Origin: JAAOYC01 sp036481345
Lineage (GTDB): Archaea; Nanobdellota; Nanobdellia; Woesearchaeales; WJKL01
Reading direction: 5' to 3'
Length of the DNA stretch: 43,391 bases
NCBI GenBank assembly: GCA_036481345.1
Contig: JAZGHU010000037.1
Coordinates: 1 to 43,391, forward strand
Shown: positions 24,307 to 36,300 of the stretch, in pieces
Layout: each line of letters opens with the position of its first letter
Position numbering within the stretch: the first letter of the stretch is position 1
Position numbers and translations under genes: made by a program
Notes under the pieces: generated by a model
The model's input: only the letters and a program-made list of their open reading frames with translations
Databases searched by the model: none
Told to the model about the DNA's origin: nothing

Positions 24307-24417
24307 TTAAGGACTTACAACAGTTGCTGATGTTATAGACGGGCCAAAATTCAACAGGAGGTAAACTCCAAAAATAATAATGGCAATAACAACACCATAC
24401 AGTATTGTTTTTTTCAT
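24307..24417 (-). CDS. Predicted 36-residue membrane peptide with a PSIT-type motif
   Basis: The short frame reads MKKTILYGVVIAIIIFGVYL, then LLNFGPSITSATVVSP, then stop. It has two lysines, one transmembrane helix (about residues 5-22) and a short extracellular end. The end, PSITSATVV, resembles the RGITGAPVY, PTITGQVV, PGITGYFL and PSITGEAI segments that stand just outside the membrane anchor in the locus's big surface proteins. It lies 73 bases after the coiled-coil gene and is in the same direction. It has no strong ribosome site, so expression is uncertain. Confidence 0.5.
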   Translation of the reverse strand: MKKTILYGVVIAIIIFGVYLLLNFGPSITSATVVSP

Positions 24418-24490
24418 TTTTATTTAAGTATAAAACAACATACTTTACATCTTTATATTATTTTCTCTTCTGAAAGAGAAAAAAGTATAT

Positions 24491-27388
24491 TTAGGAAAGC
24501 GCTTCTATCAATTTCTTTTGTAATGCCTTTTTCTCTTCTTCAACTCTAGTTCTCTCTGCTGCAATAATCTGTTTTGTCTGCTCTTCCATCTTCTTTTTTC
24601 TTTGCACAGCTTCTTCCATCTTCTGCGCCAATATCTTCTTTGCTTTTACTAACTCTCCATTTTCTTTTATAACATGTCCTAGCTTTTCTTCAGCATTTAC
24701 TTTTTCTTCAGCAATTGATTTCTCTGCCTGCTCTTTCTCTTTCCTTAATAGCTCTTCTAATTGTGTTCTTTCATTTGCAAGCAATTCTTCTGTCTGCTTT
24801 TTCTCTTTTTCAAGCATTTCCTCTACTCTTTCTTTTTCAGCATTGATCTCTTCTTCTGCTGTCTTTCTTTCCTTAAGGATATTTTTCTCAGCATCTAGCT
24901 TCTCTTTTCTTAATCTTCTTTGTTCTTCAGCCAATGCAATATTCTGGTTCTTAGCTCTTTCTAATCTTGCTTCTAATTGTTTTTTCAGGTTTTCAGCTTT
25001 CAATCTCTCTTTCTGAAGTGCTAATTCTGTTTTTGCTTTTTCAGCATTGATTGCTTTTTCAGCATTCAACAGTTTCTTATTCAGCTGTTCTTCTGTCTGT
25101 ATTTTTTCTTTTTCTAGTCCTGATTTTTCTTTTTCCAATCCTAATTTCTCTTGTTTAATCACTGCCAACTCTTCTTCTGCCTGTTTTTTGTACCCTTCTG
25201 TCCTCTGCAGTTCAAAATCCCTTGCATCAGTCTCTATCTTTAATTTGCTCAACTCACCAGTTAATTTATTTTTATATGATTCTAGTTTTTCTTTTTCAGC
25301 TTTGATATCCTGTTCTAATCTTTCTTTTTCCTGTCTTAATGATTCCTCTGTGTCTCTTTTTTCTTTTTCAATAGCATATTTCTCATCTCTTGCTCTTCTT
25401 AACTCCTCTTCAATCTGTTTTTTATAGTCATCTATCTTCTGCAGTTCAAAGTTTTTAGTGACATTCTCCTGCTGAACATCTCTTAGTTCTTCTGCTAGCT
25501 TGTTTTTATAATCTTCAATCCGCAATCTTTCTTCTATAATTGCTTTTCTAGCTGTTTCTTTTTCCTGTTTCAATAATTCTTCTGTCTGCTTTTTCTGTTC
25601 AAATAACATATGTTCAACTGCTTCCTGCTGCTGTGCAATATCTTCTTCAGCTCTTCTTCTCTCTCCTTCAATTTTGTTCTCTACATCTAATTTTTCTTGC
25701 TGCAATGATCTCTTTTCTCCTAACAATACATTATTTTGCTGCATAAATTGTTTTAATTCTGATTCCAGCTGTTTTTTGTAATCCTCTGCTCTTAATTTCT
25801 CTTCCTGGACAACCCTTTCTGTTTGTTCTTTTTCTTTTTCCAGCAATTCTTCTGTCTGCTCTTTCTCTTTCCTTAACAGCTCTACTAATTGGACTCTTTC
25901 ATTTACAAGCAATTCTTCTGTCTGCTTTTTCTCTTTTTCAAGCATTTCAGCTACTCTTTCTTTTTCAGCATTGATCTCCTCTTCTGCTTTCTTTCTTTCC
26001 TCAAGGATCTTTTTCTCAGCATCCAGCTTCTCTTCTCTTGTTTTTCTTTGCTCTGCTGAAATCAATTGTTTTGTTTTTTCTTGCTCTTCTTTGATCTGCT
26101 GTCCTGCCCTGTTTCTTTCTTCAACAAGATTGTTTCCAATCTCTAATTTCTCTTTTTCTAATCTATCTATCTCTTCAGCTAATCCTACTTTTTGATTTTC
26201 AATCTCATCTAATTTTGCCTGAGAATCTATCTGGATATTTTCTACATTGGCTTTTTCCTGTTCCAGAAGCAGCTCTGCCTTATCTACTTCCACTCGCATC
26301 AATCTCTCCATCTCTATCCTGTCTTTCCTAACTTCTTCCTGCATCTTTGCTCTTTCATCATCTATCTGCTTCATCTTTTTCTCAATCTCTTCTGTTAATT
26401 TCTTTTTCCCTGATTCTATTGTCCCTTTATGAGATTCGAGAAGAGTATTTGCAGTAGATTTTTCCTGTGCAGCTTCTATTTTTCTCTTTTCAGCAGAATT
26501 CATATGTTGCTGTACTTTTTCCTTGATCTCCTTGATCCTTGCCAGATCATTATCCATTGCAGCTTGTTTATCTTTTAAGCTCTGTTTTTCTCCTTCATAT
26601 ATCTGTATTGTCTTGTCTGCAATCTGCCTGAAGTTTTCTGTTTCCTGTGTCTGTTTATCTAGAGAAGTTTTTAATTCTCCATTCTTATTCTCTAAATTGC
26701 TGACAATTGACCTTAATCTTGCTGATTCTATCGCAACAGTTTTGTTGGAATCTTTGATGCCTTTATGCTCAATGTCTTTATTTTTCAGAAGCTTTTCATA
26801 TTCCTTCTTTTGCTGCTGAAGTTGTCTTGCTAATTGTATTGTATTATTTTTATGTGCTTTTTCTAATGCAATTTTCTCATTCTTGATTGCATTTAATTCC
26901 TCTTCCTTCTCCTTTTTATATTCCTCTGCTTGCATCAAGTATGAATGCTGAGCCTCATGCTCCTGTCTTACAATAACCAACTGCTTTGCAATCTTATCCT
27001 TGTATTGCCTTATCTTGGATGCCTCTAATTCAAGATTTTTTCTTGCTTTTTCAAGCATTGGCTTTTGTTTTCTTAGGTGATTTAATTCTATCAAGAGCTC
27101 TTTTTCATGCAATCTTTTATTTTCCAAAGCTTTTCTTCTGGTACTGCTTTTTCTCTTGTAATGCTGGGCTTTTCTCTGCGCTTTTCTAACAGCCTCTCTA
27201 TCAGAAGGCACTCTTCTAGGTATTTGTTTAGAGCTTACGCTAGGTTGAGGAGTTGGGATTGGTTTTTGTACCTGTTGTTTATCTGCTATCTTTGTTAACA
27301 AGTCTAGCTTCTTGTTGACATTTTGCTCTAACAAGTCTAGCTTTTGCTGTTCCTCCTTTATTGTTTTGTTTATGTCAAACAATCCCAT
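24491..27388 (-). CDS. Very long cytoplasmic coiled-coil protein
   Basis: The 965-residue protein starts MGLFDINKTIKEEQQKLDLLEQ, has a short basic, Pro/Ser-rich region (about residues 55-90), and then is almost pure Glu/Lys/Leu/Gln coiled coil to its end. There is no signal peptide or membrane helix. A segment beginning EERKKAEEEINAEKERV and running through KKQTEELL-NER occurs near residues 460-510 and again near 870-920, so part of the rod has duplicated. GGAGG lies nine bases before its ATG, inside the end of the 3601-residue gene, and one base separates the two genes. Tight coupling suggests a cytoplasmic partner of the giant protein's tail; that is inference. It resembles filament or SMC-like rods without any ATPase head. 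Confidence 0.85.
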   Translation of the reverse strand: MGLFDINKTIKEEQQKLDLLEQNVNKKLDLLTKIADKQQVQKPIPTPQPSVSSKQIPRRVPSDREAVRKAQRKAQHYKRKSSTRRKALENKRLHEKELLIELNHLRKQKPMLEKARKNLELEASKIRQYKDKIAKQLVIVRQEHEAQHSYLMQAEEYKKEKEEELNAIKNEKIALEKAHKNNTIQLARQLQQQKKEYEKLLKNKDIEHKGIKDSNKTVAIESARLRSIVSNLENKNGELKTSLDKQTQETENFRQIADKTIQIYEGEKQSLKDKQAAMDNDLARIKEIKEKVQQHMNSAEKRKIEAAQEKSTANTLLESHKGTIESGKKKLTEEIEKKMKQIDDERAKMQEEVRKDRIEMERLMRVEVDKAELLLEQEKANVENIQIDSQAKLDEIENQKVGLAEEIDRLEKEKLEIGNNLVEERNRAGQQIKEEQEKTKQLISAEQRKTREEKLDAEKKILEERKKAEEEINAEKERVAEMLEKEKKQTEELLVNERVQLVELLRKEKEQTEELLEKEKEQTERVVQEEKLRAEDYKKQLESELKQFMQQNNVLLGEKRSLQQEKLDVENKIEGERRRAEEDIAQQQEAVEHMLFEQKKQTEELLKQEKETARKAIIEERLRIEDYKNKLAEELRDVQQENVTKNFELQKIDDYKKQIEEELRRARDEKYAIEKEKRDTEESLRQEKERLEQDIKAEKEKLESYKNKLTGELSKLKIETDARDFELQRTEGYKKQAEEELAVIKQEKLGLEKEKSGLEKEKIQTEEQLNKKLLNAEKAINAEKAKTELALQKERLKAENLKKQLEARLERAKNQNIALAEEQRRLRKEKLDAEKNILKERKTAEEEINAEKERVEEMLEKEKKQTEELLANERTQLEELLRKEKEQAEKSIAEEKVNAEEKLGHVIKENGELVKAKKILAQKMEEAVQRKKKMEEQTKQIIAAERTRVEEEKKALQKKLIEALS

Positions 27389-27389
27389 T

Positions 27390-30300
27390 TTATGTTCCTC
27401 CTTTTTTTAGATAAACTTCATCTATCTTATCATCAATTTCTTGATTCATACGTTCAAGTTTTACTCTTCTTAATCTTAATCTTGCTAAGGCTGTGAGCTC
27501 ATATCCATAGTACGCGCCTGCACCAAGTAAACTCAAGACCAGGATAGCTAATATACTTACACCAATTCCTGTCCAAGGAATCTTGATATCTCCGATAGAG
27601 ATAACAGTGGCTCCTGTTGGTCCTACTACTGATATGATTGTTGCTGCATTTGCATAAGCATTTTTGATTAGATTTCTTGCATAATCAAATCTGCCAAATG
27701 CTATATTTTCTTCTGCTTTCTCAAGTGACTCTTTTAATTCATCAAGCAGTTCTTCTGCTTCTCCTGTTGCTAATCCTTCTTCTTTTAACTCGCTAATCTT
27801 ATTCTCTAATTGGATTACTTTATTTTCAAGTGTGATTACATCTTTTTTCAGATTAGCTGGAATCTGTTTTATTGCTATAATGCATCTTAACCAGCTTTCT
27901 CCAATGCCATCTCCATCGCAATCATAACCACAATCTACTATGCATTCCTGGAATCTTTCTTTTGTTTCAGTTGAACTGCATATGTTATCTCCACAAACAA
28001 CTTCTTCAGCAGCCCCAGTTCCTCCTGTTGATCCTCCTGTTGATCCTCCTTCATCTGATGGTGCAGTTACTTCAAAGCTTGATGTAGCATTGGCAGTAGC
28101 TGTTGGCCACACTATTTCAGAGGATAAATAATAAGTTCCTGTTCCACTAGGTGCTGTTAATGTTACACTTGTAGTTAATGATGAATTCCTGCCAACATAA
28201 ACAGTCCTTATATCAATATCATAGACAGTTCCGTCTGCATCCTTAATCGTTGTTGTCAGCCATCTGTCTTCAGCAATCTCTGGATTTTGATTGATCAACT
28301 CAATCTCTGCTGTAATAGTATTTCCTTGCTCTACTGAACTTGGAATGCTTGTAATAATAACATCAAATGGTCCTCCATAACCAGGGATTGTAATGCTTGG
28401 CTGATTAGAGTAGGATATATCTCCACTTGCTGAAGCCCTTGTCTTGACAAATGTCTCAGTATGTGTCTGAGGATTCTTCTGTATTATTATGTAAGCGCTT
28501 GTCTGCCATGACTCTCCTTCTGTCAGATTTATCTGTGTATCTAATTCAATATCAGTATCAGTAACTTCAATATCTTCTAAATCAATCTCTCCTGAATTAA
28601 CTACCTCAATCACAATCTGATAAGTTACATTTGTTGTTGTTTGATTCTGATAGATCAGGTTCTTGATCAAAGTCAATTGATTCAATGTTTCATTTTCTGG
28701 GATAACAATTAATGGCTGATTAGATTCAGCAAACAAACTATTATCATAAACAGCATCATAACCACTAACATTTGATTTATTTAGAGTAACAGTATAAGCA
28801 TCACTTCCTCTTGTATAAGTTAAGAGATAACTTCTAGTAACTGTTTCTGTTATTATATTGCCTAATTCCCATGTTTGACTAGCATCTTGGTCAGTCAAAT
28901 TAGTTGATTCTGAAGTTCCTCTTAAATTAGTCAATATATTAGAGATATTATACACAATTGTAGTATCATTTAAGCTTTGGACAGTTGGCAATTTATACAG
29001 AGTTAGCTCAGCTTCTTGGTTATCTGCTAACAAGAACATTGTGCTATTTGTAAATGTTCCACTATGATAATAAGTTTTTGAAGCATTAATTCTTACATCA
29101 TAATAATTAGGTCTTTGCATACCTTCTGTATTCATAGTGCAATTATAATATCCACCACCTAGATCAGTTGTATTAGTGCAGGTATAGGAGTATGTATCAT
29201 AGATAGGTTCAAAAGTTATTGTTGCTCCTCCTATTGCATTGCTTAATTCATCATAAACATAACCTTGGAAAGATATATCTAATCCTTCATAAAATATCAC
29301 AGGAGGTGCTTCATTAGGCAATAGCGAATAAGCACTTAATGTTCCATAAACAGTTGTTGTAATATTTATCTCAGTTGAAACACTTGTATCACTGTTTGAA
29401 GTTGCTGTTATATTAACAACATACTCTCCTACTGTATCATCATCTGTTACAGTAAGAGTTACATTTTGATTTTCATCAACTCCAAGACTTACTGAAGTCT
29501 GATTTAACACAGCTGTTGAAGCAGAGTTTATATTGTTCAGAGTTAAATTATAAGTATCTGCTCCTGTTCCCTCATTTGTTATTGTAATTGTATATACTGC
29601 ATTTACACTTCTGTCTGTATCTTGATCAGCTGGATATGTTACTGACACTCCTCTGGTGTCATTTACAATTATATTTCTTATTTCACTGAATGAACTGTTT
29701 TGATATGAATCTCCTGCTTTAACTTTCCAATAATTGTTTTGTAATTGGTTTGGAGTTAAGGTTAAGGTTGTCCAGTTGTAACTTGTTGCTGTTCCATTAT
29801 AGATCAGTGTTGTTGGATCTGCATTTGTGTCTCCATATACATAATAAGTAATTGTATCATTATCTAAATCACTTGATGTATACCACAATAACATTGTTGT
29901 TCCTGTAGTTGTTATGTTATCTGAAGGAGATAACAATGTAGGTGTAGCAGGAATATTATTTCCTAACTCATGAGTTTCAGGAGTTGTATTTACTGTTTCC
30001 ATGCTGTCATTACATACAATATACATTTCAATTGTATCAAGAGGAGTATATCCATCTGCTTCTGAGATTGTTGCTGTCTTTGTAGTTGTTCCAGTCATTG
30101 CCTTATTATCATAACCACCAGTCTCTCTATGATATAATATACAACTTATATTCTGGCTTGAATCAGCATCAGTTGGACTGACTGAGACATCAAAAGAATG
30201 TCCATTATAATCAACATAACTTAATGAGCCAATACTTATTAGATTATTAATGAAAACTTGAGTTGTTCTTACATCTTGAGTATTATTTGCTCCATCTACT

Positions 30301-33300
30301 GAATAATATTTCAGATAATTAGTTCCTCTTATATCAAACTGCACTGTATCCAGGTCATCAATCAGAGTTTCTGCTGAACATGTATTTGTGGTATCATTGC
30401 AATAATAAGTTGTGATTAGTGTTGCATTTGGAAGGTCTTCTTCATGTATTGTTACATCGTGTCCTGGCAGTTTTATATAACCATCATAATCATCATAGGT
30501 TGTTGGAACTGTCCAATCTACTCCAAAGCTTACATCAATATTCTGTCCAGTTGTCTGCTCATTTCCATATTGATCCTGGCATGAGATATAATAAGTAGTG
30601 CTTGCAACTTGTGCTACATCTCCAAGATTACAATTAATACTTCCATTTGAAACACTGCAATCATTACTCATGCTGCTATAAACTACATCTGATGTTCCCC
30701 ATCTGCACTGTGCTCCTGTTTCTGTTGTAGCTGCTAATATTGTTTGTGAATTATTTGATGTATCCCAATATGGCGCACTAGTATCACCATCTACAGATAC
30801 TATGTTTGAATCTGGAGCAGTTAAATCAATTGTAAAGCTTACACTTGTTGAATTCACATTTCCATAACTATCATTAGCCCATGCATAGATTGTATGTCCT
30901 CCTTCAGAGAAATTCCTATATAAAGATGAAGTGTAAGTCTCATTACCTGATCCACTATTAAACCAAACATCAGTTGCTCCTGCTGAAGATATATTAATCA
31001 ATACATTAACACCGTAAGTTGTAGCTTGCGGACTAATAATCCACATATCTGGAACACCATCATAATCACACACTAATGTCTGATTATCATAACTTCCATT
31101 ATCAATACTACAATCAGAACCTAATCCAGTAACTACACAACATGTTGCATAATTATTATCCACATAATAATTATTTAACCTGTCAGATGAATTACAGCTT
31201 GTGTTAGTTGGTCCTTGTATATCTTCAGTACAATAATCACAGCTAAATGTTTGATTAGCAGGAGGATTATTATCTGATTCTAATCCTGTTATAGCATAAC
31301 AATCATTTGTATCATTATACCATTGTGTTTTATTATCTGCTGTATTACAAGAAGTATTGATTGCTGTCCAGCTTGGTGTACAATAATCACAAGCAGAAGA
31401 TTGGTATTCCCAATAAGTATTATTATTTCCTGAATTCCATAAGTCTGAACCTAATCCAGTTACTGCATAACATGTGTTATAATTTTCATCATATTCTATT
31501 CTGCTTCTGTTTTGATCTTTTGTATCATTCAAATAACATGCACTTGAATCCTGCCAGCCTGTCCAAGTTGTGTTGACAACTGAATAACTGCAATAGTTGC
31601 ATCCAACTGCCTGATACTCATAATATGTTGAATTTGCTGCACAACTGTATAAATCATATTGTGTTAAATTTCTTTCCTGCTCTGTCGTATCATTAACTAA
31701 ACAAACGCTTGTATTATACCATGCTGTCCAAGATGTATTCAGATAGCTTGGACCCACTAATTGATATTCATAATAAGTAGTGTTTCCAATCTCTCCACAA
31801 CTATTATTATCATACTGAGTTCTTTCTCTACTCTGATTCATCTCATCTCCACTACAGCTTAGATTGCTCCAACTGCTCCAACTAGTGTTGATCATATTTG
31901 GTGTACAATAATCACAAGCAGCTGCTTGATATTCATAGTAAGTTGTATTTCCAACCTCTCCGCAATAATTATTATCATACTGTGTTAAATTCCTTTCTTG
32001 GTCTACTGTATCATTAACATAACACGCACTAGTATTATACCAAGAAGTCCATGATGTATTTGTTAAGCTTGGAGTACAGAAATCACAGAAACTTGTATTC
32101 TGGTATTCAACAAATGTTGAATTTGATGCACAACTATAATCATCATATTGAGTTAGGTTTCTTGTCTGATTCATTGTATCACTTGGCAGACAAGTAATAT
32201 TCAACCAGCTTGTCCATGAAGTATTCAGATAACTTGGACCTACTAATTGATATTCATAATAAGTTGTATTTCCAATCTCTCCACAACTATTATTATCATA
32301 TTGTGTTCTTTCTCTGCTTTGATTCATCTCATCTCCACTACAGCTTACATTACTCCAACCACTCCATGAAGTATTCACCATATTAGGAGTACAATAATCA
32401 CAACTTCCAGCTTGATATTCATAATAAGTTGTATTGCCAACCTCTCCACAACTATTTGAATCATATTGTGTTCTATTTCTTTCTTGATCTATTGTATCAT
32501 TCACATAACACGCACTAGTATTATACCAACTTGTCCATGAAGTATTTGTTAAAGATGGTGTACAATAATCACAGAATGTTACATTTTGGTATTCAATATA
32601 AGTTGTATTTCCAACCTCTCCGCAATAGTTCTGATCATACTGTGTTCTATTCCTGGTCTGGTTCATTGTATCACTCGGCAGACAGCTAATATTCAACCAT
32701 GATGTCCATGAAGTGTTTGCTAAACTAGGTGTACAATAATCACAGAAACTTACATTCTGATATTCATAATAAGTTGTATTTGCTGCACATGAATAATCAT
32801 CATACTGTGTTAAATTCCTAGTCTGGTTCATTGTATCTGATACTAAACAAGATATATTTAACCAACCACTCCAACTAGTATTCAGATAAGTTGGACCAAC
32901 TAATTGATATTCATAGAATGTACTATTGCCAATTTCTCCGCAACTATTATCATCATACTGAGTTAATTCTCTACTCTGGTTCATTTCATCTCCACTACAA
33001 GTTAGATTACTCCAACCACTCCATGAAGTATTTACCATATTTGGTGTACAATAATCACAAGCAGCTGCTTGATATTCGTAATAAGTTGTGTTGCTAACTT
33101 CTCCACAATAATTAGTATCATATTGTGTTAAGTTTCTAGTTTGATCAATTGTGTCATTTACATAACAAGCACTTGTATTATACCAACTTGTCCATGAAGT
33201 ATTTGTTAAAGATGGTGTACAATAATCACAGAAACTCACATTCTGATATTCAATATAAGTTGTATTAGATGCACAACTATATTCATCATATTGTGTTAAA

Positions 33301-36300
33301 TTTCTTGTCTGATTCATTGTATCGCTTGCTAGGCAGGAGATATTAAGCCATGAAGTCCAAGAAGTATTTTGATAATTTGGACCCACTAATTGATATTCAA
33401 AGAATGTTGTATTTGCTCCACCACATTCATTCTGGTCATATTGTGTTAAATTCCTGCTTTGATTCATTTGACTTCCAGCACAAGTGAAATTAATCCAAGC
33501 TGTCCAAGAAGTATTTGTTAGACTTACATTGCAAGGCGGCCCATGACTGATAGTCAAATTAGAACCTTTTGTAAAGTAAGAAGAGTAAGTATTGGTGCCA
33601 CTAATGTCTATTGCTCTTGCTCTTAAATCAATTCCTGTTTGCTCTGCCAGAGCAGTAGTATTCCAAGTAAAGGCAGCAGTCTCAGTATGATTTCCAATAT
33701 TACTCCAACCACTTCCACTAATAGTAATGAAAACATTTGTGTAATTTATTTCATCTGCAACTGAACCATTGTGGTCCATGTACCGGCCCATTATTCTTAG
33801 ATCCTGGTTTGCTTGAGTCTGCCATGCAGTTAGAATACTTGCATCTGTTGTAGATAATGAGAAATTATAATTTGTTGTATCAAGTCCAGTTCCTGTATAT
33901 GTTGCAGGCAGGCTGAAATTGCCTATTTCAATAAACTCGCTTCCATTGTACACTTCAAGCCATAAGTCAGGATCATTTGTTCCTTGGTCAACAGAAGCTG
34001 AAGGATTATAAGAATCAACTTCAACCTTTATAGTGATATTATTTATACTGTTCTGGTCTGAGGATACATCTGTATAATCTGTATAAGTTGTATTTGTTTC
34101 ATTTGAAGCTCCTCCTCCACCAGCAGATACTGTTATGTTGTCCAATGATGCATCACCTTGATAACCAGATGCATGCACATGCCTAAATCTAAGCCCATAA
34201 TCGTTTGCAGGGGATTGTGCGTCTAAATCAATAGTTACTTCTTTCCAATCAGAAGTCTCTGCTGTTTGATCTCCATCTTGACCTACCTGAGACCATAGTG
34301 AAGTCCAGCTACCAGAGGCATTCCATTCAAGGTATAGTGTTCCAAGCGCAGACCCATACATATGATACCAGAAAGTTATACTTGAATCACTACTATCTTT
34401 ATCCAAAACAAATGCTGATTCAGTACTACAATCTGTTCCTTCACATTCAGTTCCAGTAGAAGTTTCTGTAAAGATAAAATTATTACCGCCAGTTACAGTC
34501 CCACCAACCGAACCCCCAGAAGGACCAGTGGTACCAGAAGGGGTTGTAGCTGCACAAGTCCAAAAATTAGTATTATCAGAAGTCCAATTAAGGACATCAT
34601 TATTATAATTTGCACACGATTCATCGTCAAAATTTATTGTATATGTTGCGGCTTCACCAGCACCACCTTCTACTGCCATGCTCACATCAGTTCCATCACT
34701 AGCTGATGTTGAACTTGATAAACTTGCTTCAATCACATAAGTGATATTATCTCCATCAGCATCTGTTGAACCAGATGCATTCAGGTCCACAGAAGTATCA
34801 ACTGTAATATTGCAATTATTGCTTCCATCACAAGTTATGTTTGTTGGTGTTGTTGGAGCAGTGTTTGGGATCTGTTCAGCTCCAAAAGTTACTAAACTTC
34901 CTTGATTAACAACAATCTGATAAGTCATATTTGTCCAATCAGCAGAACGAGGGGTATCGGAAACACGAATTTCATCAAGATTACCTGTGAAGTATCCTGG
35001 ACCTGATGCTGCATTAGCTCCAATACCTAACCACCAATCACCGGGCCATTGTTTATCCTGTGTTGCACTATTTTGTTCTACACCATCAACATAACCCCTT
35101 ACTGTGTTATCTGCATTATCAAATGTCATCACCACGTGATACCAATTATTCAAACTGTATGTTGTTCCTAAACCCAGTGTATAATGTGAGCCACCATAAT
35201 AACCCACATTAATTGTATTTGTGCCTACAAATGACATTAAAACAGCGTGCCAACCTGATGATGGAGTTTGTTGCCCTTGTTCAGCAAATACTACACCAGC
35301 AGCAGTTGGATAAATCCATGCTTCTAATGTAAAACTTGCCGGTGTAGTAGTTATATCCCTATATATATAATCATTTGAGCCATCAAAATCCAAAGAACCA
35401 TCAACCTTTCCATCTTCTTGGTCGCCTGAAGTCATAGAACCAGCAGATGTAGCATTATTGTTATTTGTGCTATCTTTCATCTGTGGTGCAGTATCAGATG
35501 GATCTTCGTCCATGTGTTGAACCATCTTATAATTACTATCCCAAACACCAGCTGGATTTTCTCCTGAACTTACTGCTGTATCATTCTTATAATAAACAGA
35601 AATTACTGTTCCTGCAGAAGGAAGAGAAGGTATTCTTGCCCATATATGTGCACTACTTCCGTCCGAACTTTCTATCTCATAATCCATTAAACTTCCACCA
35701 TCTCCACAAGAAGCATTGTAGAATCTTAAATCAACATAATCTGGCTGCATATCTGAATCATATGTTAAATTGATATAGGCTGGGAAGTTTGTAAGTGTTG
35801 AAGTACCTGCATTGCCTATAGTTATATCCATACATCTGTCAAAGGTTGCATTTGCCCATTCTCCAAATCCAGGATCTTCTGGTGTTAAAGTAAATGTATA
35901 ATCTTGTCCAGGAACCAATCCAGTCTTGAATAATACCCAATCTCCAAAGCAAGTTTGTGTACTAAAGTTCCAATCTTTACATTTATACAATTCAGTTCCT
36001 TTTGCAGTTACTGTAACAGTTGCATTTGTAAAGTTAAGATTAGTTGGATCAATAGCATATACTTCTACATAATTAGTTCCTTCTTCAGGAACATCATCTA
36101 TCCTAATGTCATCAACAAAATCCTCATAAATTTCCATGTCTTTGTATTCAACAGATTTAACAGGATGTTTTTCTAATTTAACTTTAACATTATATTCTCC
36201 TTCTTCAACTAGTTTATTCTTTTCTCCTTTTACTTTTTTATCTTTGACCTCTTCAGTCAAACTATCTATTAATTCAATCTCTGCAACAATAGTAGTATCT

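Noticed and set aside
31230..33545. Possible CRISPR array because of regular repeats
   Set aside because: The repeats are coding, 150-170 bases long, imperfect, and translate to a consistent domain; there are no short identical repeats with unique spacers and no cas genes.
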